Assembly (NCBI RefSeq): GCF_013778305.1
Contig: NZ_JACEIC010000002.1
Span: 1 to 64,000, forward strand
Direction: 5' to 3'
Length of the DNA: 64,000 nt
Origin: Nocardioides agri
GTDB taxonomy: Bacteria; Actinomycetota; Actinomycetes; Propionibacteriales; Nocardioidaceae
The notes under the pieces are model-generated. The model was not told the DNA's origin, did no database searches, and saw only the letters and a list, made by a program, of their open reading frames with translations. Positions 61,828 to 64,000 of this stretch are shown piece by piece (position 1 is the first letter of the stretch; every line of letters begins with the position of its first letter). The position numbers and the translations under genes were made by a program.

Positions 61828-63110
61828 TGGAGCTTCCCGTCGAGCACGGTCGCCCTGCCCCGGAGGAACGTGGCGACCACCCGCCCCGGCAGCTCCATGC
61901 CGCGGTACGGCGTGTTGCGGCTCAGGCTCGCCGACTCGGCCGGGTCGACGGTCCGGGTCGCGCCGGGGTCGTAGAGCACCACGTTGGCGGGCTCACCCAC
62001 CTCGACCGGCCGGCCGTGCTGGTCGGAGACCCGGCCGATGCGCGCCGGGGCGTAGGACATCCGCTCGGCGACGCCGGCCCAGTCGAGCAGGCCGGTGTCG
62101 ACCATCGTCTGCTGCACGATCGACAGCGCGGTCTCGAGGCCGAGCATGCCGAAGGCGGCGGCCGCCCACTCGCAGTCCTTGTCCTCGTGCGGGTGCGGCG
62201 CGTGGTCGGTGGCGACGATGTCAATGGTCCCGTCGGCCAGGCCCGCCTTGACCGCCTCGACGTCCGCGGCTGAGCGCAGCGGCGGGTTGACCTTGTAGAT
62301 CGGGTCGTACGTCGCCGCCAGCTCGTCGGTGAGCAGCAGGTGGTGCGGGCAGGCCTCGGCGGTGACGTCGACCCCCTTGGCCTTCGCCCACCGCACGATG
62401 TCGACCGAGCCGGCGGTGGAGAGGTGGCAGACGTGCAGGCGGGAGCCGACGTGCTGGGCCAGCAGGACGTCGCGGGCGATGATCGCCTCCTCGGCGACCG
62501 CCGGCCAGCCGGCCAGCCCCAGGCGGCCGGAGAGCTCGCCCTCGTTCATCTGGGCGCCCTCGGTGAGCCGCGGCTCCTGGGCGTGCTGGGCGACGACGCC
62601 GTCGAACGCCTTGACGTACTCCAGCGCCCGGCGCATCAGCACCGCGTCGCTCACGCACTTGCCGTCGTCGGAGAAGACCCGCACCCGGGCGGCCGAGTCG
62701 GCCATCGCGCCGAGCTCGGCGAGCCGCTCGCCCTCGAGCCCGACGGTGACCGCACCGACCGGGTAGACGTCGCAGTAGCCCGCCTCGCGGCCGAGCCGCC
62801 AGACCTGCTCGACGACGCCGGCGGTGTCGGCGACCGGCTCGGTGTTGGCCATCGCGTGCACGGCGGTGAAGCCGCCCAGCGCCGCGGCCCGGGTGCCGGT
62901 CTCGACGGTCTCGGCGTCCTCGCGGCCCGGTTCGCGCAGGTGGGTGTGCAGGTCGACCAGGCCGGGCAGCGCGATCAGCCCGGTGGCGTCGATCGTCTCG
63001 GCGTCGGCCGGAGCGTCCGCGGCGTCGGCGACCACGCCGTCGCGGAGCAGCAGGTCGGTCGGCTCGCCGCCGAGGACCGAGACGTTCTTGATCAGGTAGG
63101 TGGTGCTCAC
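61824..63110 (-). CDS. pyrC: Dihydroorotase
   Basis: 428-residue class I dihydroorotase, binuclear zinc TIM barrel. Metal motif [10 protein letters not shown] near 53-62, the [18 protein letters not shown] segment with a ligand histidine, and the catalytic Asp in [20 protein letters not shown]-type start overlaps the pyrB stop by four bases and its own stop overlaps carA. Confidence 0.97.
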   Translation of the reverse strand: MSTTYLIKNVSVLGGEPTDLLLRDGVVADAADAPADAETIDATGLIALPGLVDLHTHLREPGREDAETVETGTRAAALGGFTAVHAMANTEPVADTAGVVEQVWRLGREAGYCDVYPVGAVTVGLEGERLAELGAMADSAARVRVFSDDGKCVSDAVLMRRALEYVKAFDGVVAQHAQEPRLTEGAQMNEGELSGRLGLAGWPAVAEEAIIARDVLLAQHVGSRLHVCHLSTAGSVDIVRWAKAKGVDVTAEACPHHLLLTDELAATYDPIYKVNPPLRSAADVEAVKAGLADGTIDIVATDHAPHPHEDKDCEWAAAAFGMLGLETALSIVQQTMVDTGLLDWAGVAERMSYAPARIGRVSDQHGRPVEVGEPANVVLYDPGATRTVDPAESASLSRNTPYRGMELPGRVVATFLRGRATVLDGKLQ

Positions 63111-64000
63111 TCTTCTCCTCCGACGGCCGGCTCGGACCCACCGAGCAGCAGGTACAGAACGGCCATCCGGACGGCGACGCCGTTGGTGACCTGCTCGACG
63201 ATGACGGACCGCTCGCTGTCGGCGACGTCCGCGGTGATCTCCATGCCGCGGACCATCGGGCCCGGGTGCATGACGATGGTGTGGTCCTGGAGCGTCGCCA
63301 TCCGCCGGCCGTCGAGGCCGTAGCGGCGCGAGTACTCGCGCGCGGTCGGGAAGAACCCGCCGTGCATCCGCTCGCGCTGGACCCGCAGCATCATCACGGC
63401 GTCGGCCTTCGGGATGACCGCGTCGAGGTCGTAGGACGTCTCGACGGGCCAGCTGTCCACGCCGACCGGCAGCAGCGTCGGCGGCGCGACGAGGGTGACC
63501 TCGGCGCCCAGCGTGTGGAGCAGCAGCGCGTTGGAGCGGGCCACCCGGCTGTGCAGCACGTCGCCGACGATCGCGATGCGACGCCCCTCCAGGGTCGGCT
63601 TGCCGCCGCTGAGATGGCGGGTCATCGTGAACGCGTCGAGCAGCGCCTGGGTGGGGTGCTCGTGGGTGCCGTCGCCGGCGTTGACCACGCTCGAGCGGAC
63701 CCAGCCCGAGTTCGCGAGCCGGTGCGGCGCGCCGCTCGCGCCGTGGCGGACGACGACCGCGTCGGCGCCCATCGCCTCGAGCGTGAGCGCGGTGTCCTTG
63801 AGGCTCTCGCCCTTGGAGAGGCTCGATCCCTTGGCCGCGAAGTTGATGACATCGGCGGAGAGCCGCTTCGCGGCGGCCTCGAACGAGATCCGGGTGCGGG
63901 TGGAGTCCTCGAAGAAGAGGTTGACCACCGTGCGTCCGCGCAGCGCGGGCAGCTTCTTGATGGGCCGGTCGGCGAGCTCGCGGAGCTCGGCGGCGGTGGT
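63107..64000 (-). CDS. pyrB: Aspartate carbamoyltransferase (5' end outside window)
   Basis: 298 codons including stop are inside; the frame stays open to the right edge, reading [20 protein letters not shown] before the conserved loop, so the true start lies beyond 64000. Carbamoyl-phosphate loop [13 protein letters not shown] is canonical, in contrast to ArgF here. Later come [25 protein letters not shown] and [12 protein letters not shown]. First visible gene of the pyrimidine operon; the pyr promoter and any PyrR gene are not in the window. Confidence 0.96.
   Translation of the reverse strand, partial: TTAAELRELADRPIKKLPALRGRTVVNLFFEDSTRTRISFEAAAKRLSADVINFAAKGSSLSKGESLKDTALTLEAMGADAVVVRHGASGAPHRLANSGWVRSSVVNAGDGTHEHPTQALLDAFTMTRHLSGGKPTLEGRRIAIVGDVLHSRVARSNALLLHTLGAEVTLVAPPTLLPVGVDSWPVETSYDLDAVIPKADAVMMLRVQRERMHGGFFPTAREYSRRYGLDGRRMATLQDHTIVMHPGPMVRGMEITADVADSERSVIVEQVTNGVAVRMAVLYLLLGGSEPAVGGEE

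Overview
The window is about 72% GC by eye. It is densely packed with 4-base start/stop overlaps, many GTG starts and leaderless-type promoters. Gene content and order are those of a chromosomal segment of a high-GC actinobacterium: mIHF beside gmk-rpoZ-coaBC-metK, a helicase-dead PriA, a mycothiol-type DinB protein, and the order infC-rpmI-rplT-SpoU methylase-histidine kinase-pheST. Nocardioidaceae, probably Nocardioides, is my best guess. That placement is inferred from content, not from a database match.

Layout. 1-136: promoter and leader of a ribosomal RNA operon that runs leftwards out of the window. 245-9447 (minus): one arginine operon, argC-J-B-D-F-R-G-H plus a 3-methyladenine glycosylase, behind two ARG-box-like palindromes. 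9490-15104 (plus): a mycothiol-type DinB protein, two tandem secreted endonuclease/exonuclease/phosphatase paralogues, and a DrrA/DrrB-like ABC exporter. 15178-25085 (minus): a SARP-like STAND ATPase regulator fused by overlap to the end of pheT, then pheS, an orphan histidine kinase, a SpoU rRNA methylase, rplT, rpmI and infC. infC starts with AUC behind a structured leader. 25403-25945 (minus): an SseB-domain protein.

26031-29835 (plus): ssuCBAD, an alkanesulfonate importer and monooxygenase. 29872-32061 (plus): a small operon of a membrane protein, a PLP-barrel enzyme and a P-loop kinase, ending in a 50-bp perfect palindrome. 32139-38903 (minus): rpe, then an FMN riboswitch controlling ribD-ribE-riboflavin transporter-ribBA-ribH, continuing into hisE-hisG and a PH-domain membrane protein. 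38910-43086: an accessory patch in both directions (RecQ, DUF1801, stand-alone LigD polymerase, AAA ATPase, a small anchored protein). 43083-64000 (minus): housekeeping block rsmB, MmcQ-like, fmt, def, priA, a secreted M4 metalloprotease, metK, coaBC, rpoZ, gmk, mihF, a lipoprotein, and pyrF-pyrD-carB-carA-pyrC-pyrB. pyrB is cut by the right edge.

The metabolic genes link up. carAB supplies carbamoyl phosphate to both ArgF and PyrB; pheST with infC-rpmI-rplT, fmt, def and rsmB serve translation; gmk and the pyr genes supply nucleotides. The most interesting unexplained signals are regulatory and structural. They are a 12-bp direct repeat at 22-bp spacing (with an 11-bp half-step) in front of the ABC exporter, next to a SARP-like gene; two arrays of a 22-bp repeat placed exactly at the stop codons of two minus-strand genes; the 50-bp palindrome built from a similar unit; and a recurring -10/N6/start-codon arrangement in about nine genes. 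I saw no insertion sequence, prophage, CRISPR array or tRNA gene.
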